Assembly: GCA_011009095.1 (NCBI GenBank)
Contig: VTPC01003467.1
Span: 1-64,000 of the forward strand
Source: Ignelater luminosus
Taxonomy: Eukaryota > Arthropoda > Insecta > Coleoptera > Elateridae
Reading direction: 5' to 3'
DNA length: 64,000 bases
Positions within the stretch are counted from its first letter, which is position 1, and every line of letters begins with the position of its first letter. The position numbers were made by a program, and so were the translations under genes. Of this stretch, positions 46,274 to 58,215 are shown in pieces. The notes under the pieces are model-generated. The model saw only the letters and a list, made by a program, of their open reading frames with translations. It searched no databases and had not been told where the DNA came from.

Positions 46274-49200
46274 AATCTTTGTTTGATTTTAAAGACTATT
46301 AGTGTTGAGTAGTTATACAGTATAATCCTAAATAGCACATCTTTGAACTATAACGTCTGACTACTCAGCAACAATATTATCTTCAACCGTTTCTTGTGTT
46401 TTTGTATCTTTCAGGAATATAATTTTAAAACTAATATTTGCTATGTATCTTATTGTTCTTAGTGCAAAATCTGTCATCATTAAGCAACATAGAAAAACAT
46501 AATTCACAAAACGCTATTTTCGTTATTAAAGAAAAATTAAAGAAAAAACGTGTAGCGTATTACGTCCTGTTACGCTTTTTCCTGCAGAAACAAATTTGCA
46601 GAAAAATACTTAATGAAAAGTGTCACACAACATAGAAGCCATGTAAGGCGATATGTTTTTCTAAAAATAAAACCCTTTCAACCTAACCTTAATCTCCTTT
46701 CGTGTTAAACTCTACATTTAATATAGCTTTTGCTTGTTTTTCTTCTATAAAATAAATCCAACCCTAACACTTCCGTAAAATATTTTTTTCAAGTGATTTT
46801 CCTTTCTTTCTTTCTCATCAAGGCCTGCTTTATAGCTACGTTCAATGCAGTTGACAAGCTTTGTAATATCAACAATCTTAAAAGCAACCAAAACGTATTC
46901 CTTTAATCTTTTTTTTGATTCATCTTTGTAACATCCTATCACTTAAAAGTAACAAAATCAATCAAAATTAGGTATTCCTAATAAATCATTAATAATGCGC
47001 CTTATTGCTATTGCTCGGCCGTCCGAAAGAACTGAATTAGCACGGTACACAAGATAATTCAATTGAAACGACAGAATTCGAAGGGGATTCTGTAGTAATC
47101 AAGACAAATAGTAACGCGAACCGGTTAATCAAACAGAACCGCTAGAACCTTTGTCAGATGTCGCTTGATGGGAAAAACACTTTACTTCGTCCTATTTTCA
47201 CCTACTTTCACGAACATTAAACGTTAAAGGGCACATATACCTTGTAGACAGTAATAGTTCGTTATTTATTAAAAATGTTCTAAGGTTTTCCTCAAGGTTT
47301 TCATTTATAATCAATCCTAAAATAGAACGAAAACATTCTTTTATAAATGTCTGATATTTCTACAAGATTTTATACAATATTTTAGTTATTAGAAGGTAGG
47401 TGACCACGTGGGTCGTTTATTAATTTGTTTTTGTTGTTTCTACAAGAGAATATATAAAAAATCAACAGAAAAGTAGAATTCATCCAGTTTGTTAAAATGA
47501 ATTTTCCATTAATTGGAAGAATTCCGTTTTCTAGATGCTTAAGAATGCGCTTCGGAATTATTAAACGTAATAAATCAGAGTTGCTGTAATTACAAACTTT
47601 TGCTGTGCTGAACCTTTATAAATACTAATCTGATTCTCGTCTGCACTTTTATAAACTTCTAATTCAGTTAACGTGCCTTTTTATGCATTTGTTAACATTT
47701 AAAAATGTGCATGCATGCATGAACTTTCTGCTTAGCACACCGTTGTTATTGATTATTAAAAGTTGTGACTTTCTTTACTTTTACGTATATTGGAAAGATT
47801 TAAAATTAAAAGCATTGTATACAACAAGGACAGTTGTGCTTAAAAGCTATTGAATCTTTTCTTTTTACTTGCAATATTTGTCTATTTGTTAAACACTCAA
47901 AAACATCTACTAGTTACGGTAAACGTTACCAAATACAAATTTTCAAGAATTGTACAATAACGTGTTTAGCTCCCTCTAGAAGTAGTGAAGAAGAAGCCCG
48001 ATTCTAGAGATCCCAGGGTAGATGGAGTAGTTTAACTGGTAGGTGAAGCCACTTTCAAATCAAAAGAAGTCCGATTAGTGTTCCCTATTTTTATCTCAAG
48101 AGGTTTTAAAAAAAAAGAGCGCTTTAGCGCAATCTGGTCAAACCGCAGGACTGACGTTCAACCAAAACCGGCGTGCTGGCATAAGGAAGGCCAAGGAAAT
48201 ACGCAGTAGAGCGAGACAAAGCCTCAACAGCAATTCAGAAATGATGAATATGTCTTATCTAAGATTTTCAAACAAACGTTCAATCCTATGACACTTACAG
48301 CAACAAAGGTAATAAATGCCAAAAAGATGTTACATAAAAGTGTAGCTACGATATATGGTTCTTAGAGTATACGGTTGTTTTATACGCTGCAACTTGAATC
48401 TCTAAGAACCGTGAGTGGGATGACCATAAAAGAATCTTACCCTAGCTTCTCAGTCGGTAGCCTTGATCATAGATAAGGATCAGGCGCATAAGGTTGATAA
48501 ATCACAACTTTACCTGTAAAAAACATGCTTGTATCTACGACCACACAGTAGGCTATCATGCTACCAATGAAGAAACTCCTGATTGGTATACTTCGTTTTT
48601 TTTTCTATAGTACTTGTCAGTGTTAGAATTTCCTAATTTATGTTGTCTCGAAATAAAATTTCCTTTTTTAGAAAATAACAGCAATAAGAATAACCAAGCA
48701 ATTGCATGCTTTGCCAACTTTAACGGGTATTATAGAAAAAAACAAAGAAAAAAAATTTGTTCCATAAAGGCTATTCATACATATGTTAAAGATACAGACC
48801 TCACAACATATTAAAAATGCGAGGAATCCGAGAAAAACACTACAAGGGACGAGTTATTCAGACAAGTAACGGCAAACTAGTCCAAAGCAAATTAGAGCTC
48901 TATTATTTCGGAATAGCGGGAAAATTTGAAATTAGAAGGTTGTTAATGGAAATGTAATGAAAAAAAGAACGAACAAAGGATAAGAAACTTCCGTTCTGTA
49001 GAAATAAGTTTCCACTTCAATCTTTCAGCAGTAGAAACCTCGCCCTGTCGGATGTTTTCAGGGTAACCGACAAAAAAGAAGATTTTCTGGAATTCGGTTT
49101 GGGTTTTGAGGACATACACAAGTTCTCAGTTTATGCCCAATAAACAGGAAAAACACATCAAAATTTTTAATTTGGACAGAGAGATGATGAATGCGTTGGC

Positions 49201-52200
49201 AATGTGATTTTTGGAATATATGGTAACGGGTATTGAAATCGCGTTATGTTTGGTAGTGTAATAGAGCTAAATGTTACGGCACCAATTAAAAATTCCAGAA
49301 GAAAAAGCGATTGCTGAAATCTTTAGCTTTTAGCCCCGTAGAAAAAGTCGAAAAGATATTCTCCGTTGTCATGGAACGAAACGCACTGCTGGCAGAAATA
49401 TAATCTCTCGTGGACTATTTCAGAAACAATTCGATGAGAAAATGTGAAAAGCGCGTGAAAAAGACTTTGATAACAGTTCGATACAGCTACCCCTAAAATT
49501 AGACTTGTACAGAAGAATTTAACCTTACCAATGCATGTATATCCATACAGGGAATCAAAAGACACTCGCGGAAGGCCTCTCCGACGCCAAACACTTATTT
49601 AAATTTAAAAAAAAGTTTTGAAAATCGACGATCTTGACAGTTCACTAGCAAAACGACAGCCATGGCACTATTATATCGCGGCTACGTTTCTGCTAAATCA
49701 CCTGGAGAACATTGACCCCGCGCAAGTATGGGTGAATTCATTAAAAAAATGAACTTATAACTACTACTAACGTAACCACACCCTCCCTTGGAGTAAAATT
49801 GAAATTGAAAATGAACGTTTAACTGCTTCTAACCTAACCCCTCCGTAAGAGTGGGCCATTTTACAGGTGAAAAAAGTTGCCTATCCATACGCGGTTCATG
49901 TTGCAGTAGGGGGCTGGTACTGTGTGCAGCAGCTGAATTAGTTGCCAACGTCAGTGTTTCTATGGTGTAACATAACCTAAGATGTGCTTAAAAATCGTGT
50001 TTGTCTTTCGTCGGTTTCACCAAGATTGAAAGAATTTTCTTTACCTAATTGTGTTCTGTGAATAATTTTCTACCAGCTGATATCGAACAATTGCCAAAAC
50101 TTTCACATTTCTTCACGAATTGTGAGATTGTCATGAAATTATGATTTAAACGGCACACATTAAGAATAATATAGTCGAAAGTTGGCATTGATAGTTTCTA
50201 TCCAATCTCAAATTTACTTACCTGACGCATTTAGATATATACACAGCATCGTCAAGGCCTTTGAACATTATTACGCAATATGATATTATTGTTTTGAACT
50301 ACTAGGTTTTGATTAATGGTTTTTCGGTCAATTATCAATTGAAATTCAAGTGAAGGATTATCTTATTACGCCATAGAAAATCTTCTTGAAGTTTCGAAGG
50401 ATTTACCTACTGAATCATAAACTGTACGTGAAACTATCATGATTTATTTATGGGTATGTTTTTAGACGATTTAATACTGATAAAGTCCTGTAGACACTCT
50501 GGAGAAAACAAATTGGCTTAATTAGTATTTATAATTTTGCATTCCCCAGGTTGGGCTTCTCAAGATTTGGTAACAACGTTAACAGTTAAAAAATAAAAGC
50601 ATTTGTGCGCGTGCCGTAATTAATTTTTCAGTGAGTGCAACAATTCTGATAAGGGCGACTCTAATCCAGACTATCTGACACACCTATAGTTTATGTAAGT
50701 CCAAACATTGAAAATATCTTCGTTCGCTTTCTTTGAAGCCGAATCAATTTCTTTCAATAAAATCTGTTAGTTTATACTAATTCCGTTTATTTGAATCTAA
50801 TAGTATGATACTTAGGTGTATAAAGCAAATTAGAATTTGTATTATTTTATTATTTTGCTTAATTTATATTTTTGTGTTTGGATGTTTCTGTTTAAATCAG
50901 TTACAGATATTTCAGATAACTGTGAACCAGTGTGGACCAGCTAAGCAGAAACTGTGGAGTTTATTCTTACAAACTCTAAGAAGTGTTCTGCTCTTAAAAA
51001 AAGCTGTAATATACTATGTGTACCTATTGAGTTTACCTTTATTGAGTAAGAAGGAATTGATAACAATCTTGACCCATTTCTTTACTTAACCTTTTAAAAG
51101 TACATCAACAACTACCTCTATCGCCAAACATTTCGATTTACTACCTACCGAGTTCTGTGTTACTAAATCCCGTTTTCCCGTAGCTTTATAATTGAAAAAG
51201 AAATCTATTCGATTAGAAATCCAATATTTTTTTCAAAGAAAGATATTTGTCAAAAGAAGTGTATTTTCATTTATTCTGCTTTTAGCTATAAAGAATTACT
51301 TTTAAGAACCAAATAAAGAGATAATTAAGTTAAGTAATGGTTAAGAATATTTCAAAATAAAAAATGAAATTAAGTTTAACTAATAAAAATACCAACCGGT
51401 AGTACAAATTTAGTTTACCTTTATATAAAAGAAACATTCTAGAATCTAAGAGGTTAGCAACAGAATAAAATAAGCTCACTAGGTATCATTTAAGTTAAAC
51501 TGGAAAATCTAAAAACAAAAATTACTTGAAATTACAGGAAATATCAAATGTATGCAATCTATGTTAACGAGTCGAAAATGAAAGCAAAAAACACATAAAA
51601 TGATGGAAAAAAACGTTGGACAAAAAGCGATTACTATCAATAACACGGTAAATACTGGAGTTTTCCTTAAGTGATAATAAAATAGAAAAACTTTCGTAAT
51701 ATTTTTCGTGCTATAAACGTATTCTTCTCTTGAATAAGATAATAAAACTTTTATAGTTGAACATGTAATTTACAGAAAAAAAGAGAGAAATAGGTACTTA
51801 GGAAAAAAAACAAATATTTCTTGCAATTTCTTTTTTAAAAGCCTGCATGTGTATCACACTCTGTTGTTGAGGTTGCTTTCTTAGGGGATAGAATTCAGAC
51901 AGGTGTCTTTTCCTATCTCTGGCTATCAAAATAGCTCTTCCATATTCTCTTATGTACTCGGTCGATTTTACTTCAGCTTCATCACTATAAAAGTTGAATA
52001 CATGAATATCTTATAACTTCCTCACGGCCATTTTATGCCGGCTTAGGAAACGGCAACAAAATTTTACTGGTGCGTTTACACGTTCTAATAACAGTTGTTT
52101 GAAATTCGGTTTAAACTAGCTGTGTGCCTGTTTTGAGCTTTCTTATTATCAAAAACTCTTCGAAGAAGTTTATATTTTTATAGCTTTTTAATGTCAATAC

Positions 52201-53014
52201 AGTTCCTACCCTTCACATCCTAGCTTTTACTAGTCTTTCTTTAGTCTTTAATGGAGATAATTAGTACAATTAAAATTTAAAGTACATGATATAGTATATG
52301 CTAAATGAAACTCATATTAATTAAAAGCTAAAATTAGAATGAGAAAACACGCGGAATTAGACTTTCATTATACTTGTTATATCAACTTTTGAGCAACTCG
52401 TGTTTAAATGAAGCGTAAAATTGCTTCGACATTTACAAACACTAGGATATCCTTTGTAGGAACAATACCTGTGCAAAATAGTAAAATAAAAATACATCAA
52501 TACTCGTAGCTGTCTAAATGTCTTTGTAAAGAAAGAACGATAAAATCAAGAGTGTACTTTATCTGGTATATCAATGTCTTTGAAGCACCAAGTTTACAAT
52601 TGAAATCCACCTTGATGTTTATGTAATTGACTTTCCGTTATTGTGTTGCCAAGATTTGCATGAATATTTAAGTATTTCAAAAATCTCTGTCGAATCAAAT
52701 TTAAAACTGATGTTAATATTATTACTATTTAATAGCACAGCAAAAATTTTATGAACGACCGGATGTATAAAAGTAAGCTTTGTAGCCCGTTTTTAGGGCG
52801 TAGTTGCATCTATACTGTCTTTGAAATATATTTTGAGGAAATAATAAAATGTGATAGGTTGTTGCTCCCATAATTAGAGTGACAGTGCTTACCCGATGAG
52901 GTGAGTGGCAAGCCTAGGCTGCTTGGCTGGAACGTGATTTTTTATTTTTTATCGAACCTTTTTGACTTACATTTGTTTACATTTATTTGAACTGAAGAAA
53001 GGATTGAAAAGTTA
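46274..53014. other. long non-coding stretch with scattered coding-like patches
   Basis: No gene recognised. Short protein-like frames occur on the plus strand near 48130-48265 (RRAGIRKAKEIRSRARQS), 49080-49130 (DFLEFGLGFEDIHKFSVYA) and 49600-49755 (QPWHYYIAATFLLNHLENID), all without a start or family match. At about 49745-49860 two diverged ~65-bp units are adjacent, each with AATGAAC ... CTTCTAACCTAACCCCTCC-like text. These may be ancient transposon remains. The first few hundred bases after 46273 presumably hold the LINE 3' UTR. Confidence 0.4.
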
Positions 53015-53016
53015 TA

Positions 53017-54309
53017 CGAGGGTTTCTATCTATATTTCTGGCCTAACAATGAAAAAACAAGTATTTATGATCGAAACTAGTTTTATTGTTTTTCAAAATA
53101 TTCTCCATTAAGATTGATACACTTTTCCATGCGTTTGAATCAATTTTCGAAGCACTTTTTCCCCTCTGTTTGAGGCAGCTCCAAAATATGCGTTTTGAAA
53201 CAAAAAACGGCTTCTTCTGGTGTTGAAAATCGTTGACCACGCAGTTTGTTTTTGATGTACGGGAATACAAAGAAGTCATTGGATGCCAAATCAGGGCCGT
53301 ATGGTGGATGGCCCATCAACTCGACCTTCTGGCAGGTTAAATATTCAGTTGTTTGAGAAGGGGTGTGAGAGCTTGCATTGTCATGATGAAGAGTGATTTG
53401 CCTCTTCTTTGAAGTTTTCCGAATTTCTCCAATGACTTCTGGCAAACAAATGGTTGTGTATCATTCAGAGTTGACCGTCTTACGTTGCTCTAACGCCACT
53501 GTTGCCACATGACCGGTAATGCCAAAGAAACAGGCAACCATTTGCTTCGATGTGCTTCTTCCGCGAACAACTTTTGTTGGATTTGGCTCGTCTTGAAAGA
53601 CCCACACAGTTGATTGCTGTTTTGTTTCGGGGTCATATGCGTAGATCCATGATTCGTCACCTGTGCAGATGTTATACACAGCCTTTCATGCACCTTTCGC
53701 AAATGTTTTCAACATTTCAATGCACCAGTCGACGCGAGCCTTCTTTTGAGCATTGGTCAGGTTATGCGGGATCCAACGGGAACAAATTTTTTTTACGGCC
53801 AAATGATCATGTAATATCTTGCTGATGCTAGTCATACTAATGCCCAAAGATGCCTCAATCTTACGGTATGTCACATGACGATCTTGTTTAATCAGTTCAC
53901 GCACAACATCGATGTTTTCAGGCCGAACGACAGATTTTGGACGGCCTTCACGGATTTCGTCCTGGAGTGAACATCGGCAACGTTTGAATTCATTATACCA
54001 GTTTTCTACAGTGCTGTAGGATGGAGCTTCATCGCTATATAATGTATTAAGTTCATTGATGCACTCTTGTCGTGATAATCCACGTCGAAAGTTATGAAAA
54101 AAATTGCACGGAAGTGTTCATGGGTCAATTCCATTTTTTATTAGGGAATGCACCTTTCAATTAACTGCAAACAACACTAATCGCACTCAAATGACAAACT
54201 GTTGTGGTTGAGGTTATGTTCAACAATATAAAGTTTACACCGGAAATGTCAGCTGACGCCTGGAAACAGTCAGTGTTGCCAAGGCCAGAAATATAAATAG
54301 CAACCCTCG
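53017..54309 (-). mobile_element. full-length mariner element, inactive
   Basis: 1293 bp. Ends read CGAGGGTTTCTATCTATATT (left) and CGAGGGTTGCTATTTATATT (right, reverse-complemented), about 28 bp with two differences, flanked by TA at 53015-53016 and 54310-54311. Contains one minus-strand transposase with three TGA stops and one frameshift. Confidence 0.93.
53083..54134 (-). pseudogene. mariner transposase (DD34D) with three TGA stops and one frameshift
   Basis: The start is ATG at 54134 (MELTHEHFRAIFF). One base is missing in a T-run near 54105; the frame resumes as NFRRGLSRQECINELNTLYS and then stays the same to the stop at 53085-53083. The DNA-binding half shows YSTVENWYNEFKRCR, SLQDEIREGRPKSVV and IKQDRHVTYRKIEASLGI. 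In-frame TGA codons follow MLKTFAKGA, KTVNSE and KKCFEN; the last two stand where relatives have Trp. The catalytic residues are present: TGDESWIYAYDPE, LHHDNASSH and YGPDLASND, with 34 residues between the second and third Asp. The tail is INLNGEYFEKQ. Span 1052 nt, or 350 codons once the missing base is allowed for, the normal length for mariner. Confidence 0.9.
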
Positions 54310-54311
54310 TA

Positions 54312-54790
54312 ATATTCTACGTAATTATAAAAATGATAACTGCTCTTTATACAAGACTGTATTCTGCTAAATAAAAAGTGCGATTTTAAAATTTTTGTTT
54401 AGAATCGTAATAATCTTCTTGTTATCTACAATATGTTCTGAAAATATATAATTGTTTTACCTAATTAGTTAGGGTACAACTTTCTCATATTTTCAGTAGG
54501 CTATAACAGAGTAGCAAAATCGACGTATTATGCTGAAATTAGACTGCTGGAAAATATAACAGCGAACACAAACTACTCAAAGTTGCATATTCTTACAGTT
54601 CTCGTTCATTGATATCTTTAAGTGGTCAAATTCATAAATACTCTAAGCAATAGATTGCTCGACTGTACTAATTAGACATCATTGATTAAAAAAAACTTGA
54701 TAAACTTAATGAACTAAGGTATATATGATTTCTTATTTTACTCGTGAGTTTTACAGCAAAAAAACATCTGGAAATGCAAAGCATAACCAC
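54312..54790. other. short non-coding stretch
   Basis: A+T-rich, nothing recognisable between the mariner and the next small element. Confidence 0.5.
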
Positions 54791-55132
54791 AACGAACTCC
54801 GTTTTGTTACTTTTTTCAGACTTCGGCAGCCATTTTGACCATGTTCCTGAGGTGACATCAAAAACCTAAAAGTACACGTTTGTCTTGTTTTTTGATGTAG
54901 AATAAGATTCTAAAGTAAAAAAAAAAATTTAAAAAGTTTTCAATTTTCGGCCGCCATTTTGACCATGTCCCCGAAGAGTTATCAAAAAACGAAGATACCA
55001 CGTTGTCTTTAGTTTTTGATGTAGAATCCAAATCTGAAGTCAAAATTTCAGAATTTGACAAAAACTGCAGACATACAAACATACAGATATACAGACTTCG
55101 CAAATTCAGTAACGACTCCTTCGGAGTTCGTT
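54791..55132. mobile_element. small inverted-repeat element containing two ~124-bp units
   Basis: Bounded by AACGAACTCCG (54791-54801) and its inverse CGGAGTTCGTT (55122-55132). Inside, two diverged copies of a unit spaced 124 bp apart share GCCATTTTGACCATGT (54829 and 54953), a TTTTTGATGTAGAAT block and an AAAGTAAAA/AAGTCAAAA block. After the second unit comes ACATACAAACATACAGATAT, a short period-8 run. Non-coding; resembles a MITE. No target duplication is evident. Confidence 0.55.
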
Positions 55133-55214
55133 GAATATAAATGAAATAAACCATAAATAGAGAAGAAAGCTGGACATCAGAAGACAACGAGGGACCGGAT
55201 CGGGCTGACCTTTC

Positions 55215-56360
55215 CTGAGGTGGCCTTTACCTCCATTAACCTTTTTGAAACAGCTAAATAGGAATAGGAATCAGATTCCACTCAACAACAGTCCATCTGT
55301 AGTGGTACAAAGTCAAAACTTGCCCTCTATCAAGCTTCTTAAAAGAGTTAGAAACTCAGATTGAGTTCCATTCTCCAAAGGGTTATTTGAAATGGTCTCA
55401 TTAACCTTTTTAAAAGAAAAAAAATAAGAACACGGATTTAGCTTTGTCTTCCAAAGCGCCACTTATGGCAGCGCAAAGTTGGAATTTGCCCTCAATTAAT
55501 CTTATAAGAGAGCTAGATAGGAACAAGGCTCAGACTCCGCCGTCCAATGCATTACTATCGGCGGGTCACGCACCGAATTTGCCTTCCATTAACCTGAAAC
55601 CGCAACAGGAATATGGGTCAGGGCCTCTTCTCTAAAAGGTCACTTGCAAAGGTCTAAAGTCGAGTATTGCCTTTTATTAATATGCTGAATCGGGTATGGT
55701 CATCGGCTGATATTCCAAAGAAAAAGAAACTCGGATTATTCCAAATAAATTCAAAAGTGTACTTCTATATTAGGTGGAAACTTGAAAACCACTCATGAAA
55801 TTTCCGAAGAAACTACAAGTCTTTCGCAATAAATGTCTACATGTAATATATAGAATATTCTGCATTAACAGATTCACTAATAAAGAGCTACTGAGATAGC
55901 AAACGAGAAAAAAATAGATACAACCGTAAAGAAAAGAAAATTGTGTTAGATTGAAATTAATTCAAACAAGAGTATAACAAAATGAGTACATGACTACAGC
56001 ACTGTGGCCAAATGGATAGTAGGAGAACTCAAGAGAAAAGAACTAGAACAACTATTATTTCTTCTTCTTTCACAGCTTCAACTTCTGTAGGAATTTTGGC
56101 CAGCTGTTAAAGACTAACAATTTAAAAGCAAAGGTGATTAAACCTTGCAGGTTTGCTCTCTGTTAATCTTCTCAAAAGTACAAAATGGAAACACAGATAT
56201 TCCATATTTGTCTTTAATTATTCTTCTTGAAAGCGCTAACTAGGAATGCAGGTCGGATGCCGCCCGTCAAGGGATCACTGCAGTGGTTAAAGTTGGGTTT
56301 TGCCTTGTATTACCCTTTGGTGAACGAGAGTCGGATTTGCTCGCTTTTACTAGCTTTCAA
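55215..56360 (+). repeat. decayed tandem repeat, ~90-95-bp unit
   Basis: A motif close to TTGCCCTCCATTAACCTTTT, followed by AAAGAGCTAxxTAGGAAxA and TCAGAxTCC, recurs at about 55226, 55321, 55390, 55487, 55580, 55667, 56155, 56209 and 56300. Most neighbouring copies are 88-95 bp apart; two shorter intervals suggest deleted units, and a gap at 55750-56150 has no clear copies. Units are strongly diverged. The open frames at 55444-55635 and 56227-56421 are by-products of the repeat (for example LPSINL occurs twice in the first). Confidence 0.6.
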
Positions 56361-56834
56361 TTTTATAGTTAACCACTTCTTCTTGCTGATATTATTTTTG
56401 GACGATGGAATTAGCATATAGTTATTAACAAGTAAACCAACTTTTTAAAAATTCTGTATTCTTTTCAAACGCTGTCCAAAGACCTTCAACTAATAGTTCG
56501 GCGATAATACGGATATGTTGGAACAGATGTCACTACTTTTACTCATTTGACGTGCATGTGCGATCGTCTTGACATCTATTATGGAAACACAAACATATCA
56601 TACAACATCAATGTTTTGTCACAGACTTCTGCGGGTTTGTTTCCGAGCTACTTTCCCGCTTTTTGTAAAAGTTGATTTACTTCTTTAATCATCGTATGCT
56701 AATGTAATTCTAAGACTGCTATGAAAGAATATCAAAAGTGTTTGTTCACCTTTTACAACAAAAATGAGGACTTGTAAATGCATGTCAAACAGCTTGAAAC
56801 GATTAAGATTAGCTTTTCTCTTTAATTTGGAAGA

Positions 56835-58215
56835 AAAACTCAAAATTCCAAAACAGACGTAGTGTTTATCAATCAGATATGAGACACAAAGAAATAATAT
56901 ACAGTTTTATTTAATCAATATGTTTATCGCAAAAACACAATCAACACAAAAACAAATAAAAAGAAAAGGCCACTCTCCAACACGAGTGAAAAACCTTTTA
57001 AATTTTAAATAATCCTCACTAAATAGAGGTGATGCCACCCTAGTTTAATTAATAACTTGTTTAACAAACAAATAAACATCAATAATAGCAACTTAATTAT
57101 CAATAAACAAAGAGATGTTCATAATATTGAATATATTTATTGAATAGATTTAGTCATTGAACAAGTGGATATCATTGATTGCAACTAATTGTCCATAAAC
57201 CAATGTATATCCACAATACTGAATATAGTTAATTGTTAAAACAAGTAAATTTTAACCATAACCACTAATTCATTGAAAAAAACAATGTATGTCACCAAAT
57301 CACAGTATAACAACCAAAGTTTCACCTTGTCATATGAACAAATTTTAGAAACAAAATAAACGTTAAAACGTTAACTCACAGATATATATTTCCAGGCTTT
57401 ATCACATTCCTTTGAGGATCTACATTCAATGCTATTTGCTATATTTTGATTGCTGATCCATTACCATTGTATCACCTTTGTGAGGTTATGCACGATATTA
57501 CCTCTGTTGAATTCCCAGCTCAGATTAATAGGAAATTTGAATTATTCTGGTTTTTCTATGATAAACAACAGGATTTTTGCAAGCAAACCAACACAATATT
57601 TATTCAGACTTCGCTAAAGAAGTCTAATTTTAAGTGCAAAATTCTAAACACCAATTTCACAACCAACCTGTTGATTGTGCAACTTCTTTCACAATCCCCT
57701 TGTCTCAGATGAAAACGGAAAAACCACGCCTAAGAAGAGTCTCAGCCCATTTGCCAAATTTCAAAATATGAAATGACTACAATCATACAAATCAAACTGA
57801 AGAGGAAATCAATGGCCTAGGATTAATATTTCGCTTTTTTCAATTAAATTAGAATTCCCAAAGAATTATCAAACACAAATAAACTTTTTAAACGGGAGAA
57901 TAATTCAAAAAAATATTAAAATCAAACTGTTCAAGGATACTTCATTGGAGGATTTCCCAAAGACAATAAAATTTGCGTTTTTCTACAAAGAATGATTTTA
58001 AATAAGAAAAACTTAAAAATAAAAAATTCCTAATCTATTTAGTCAAGGTTCAAATCAAATTTTGAATTCAACTATAAATTATGGAAATTAAGTTAAATAA
58101 GTGGAGAGTATGCATCCACATTATTTTATGACCAACTTAGAATAATGAAATATTGGCGGGATTTTAGAAAATTTAAATAATTTTATGACGAGGAGTAACG
58201 AATCGTTACAGTACA
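56835..58215. repeat. unclassified ~1.3-kb repeat, copy 1
   Basis: Collinear with 60651-61920 in the same orientation. Shared blocks in order: AAACTCAAAATTCCAAAACA, GGCCACTC with CACGAGTGAAAAAC, GGTGA(T/C)G(C/T)CACCCTAGTTTAA, ACTCACAGATAT then CAGGCTTTA, TTTTGATTGCTGATCCATT, AACCACGCCTAAGA, and GGC(G/A)GGATTTTA near the end. Roughly 75-80 percent identical by eye with indels. No reliable open frame on either strand, and no clear inverted or long terminal repeats. Confidence 0.75.

Noticed and set aside
55444-55635. 63-codon open frame with repeated LPSINL
   Set aside because: It is a by-product of the decayed ~90-bp tandem repeat.
57446-57712. 88-codon open frame within the first 1.3-kb repeat
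   Set aside because: The frame is not preserved in the second copy at 60651-61920, so it is probably chance.
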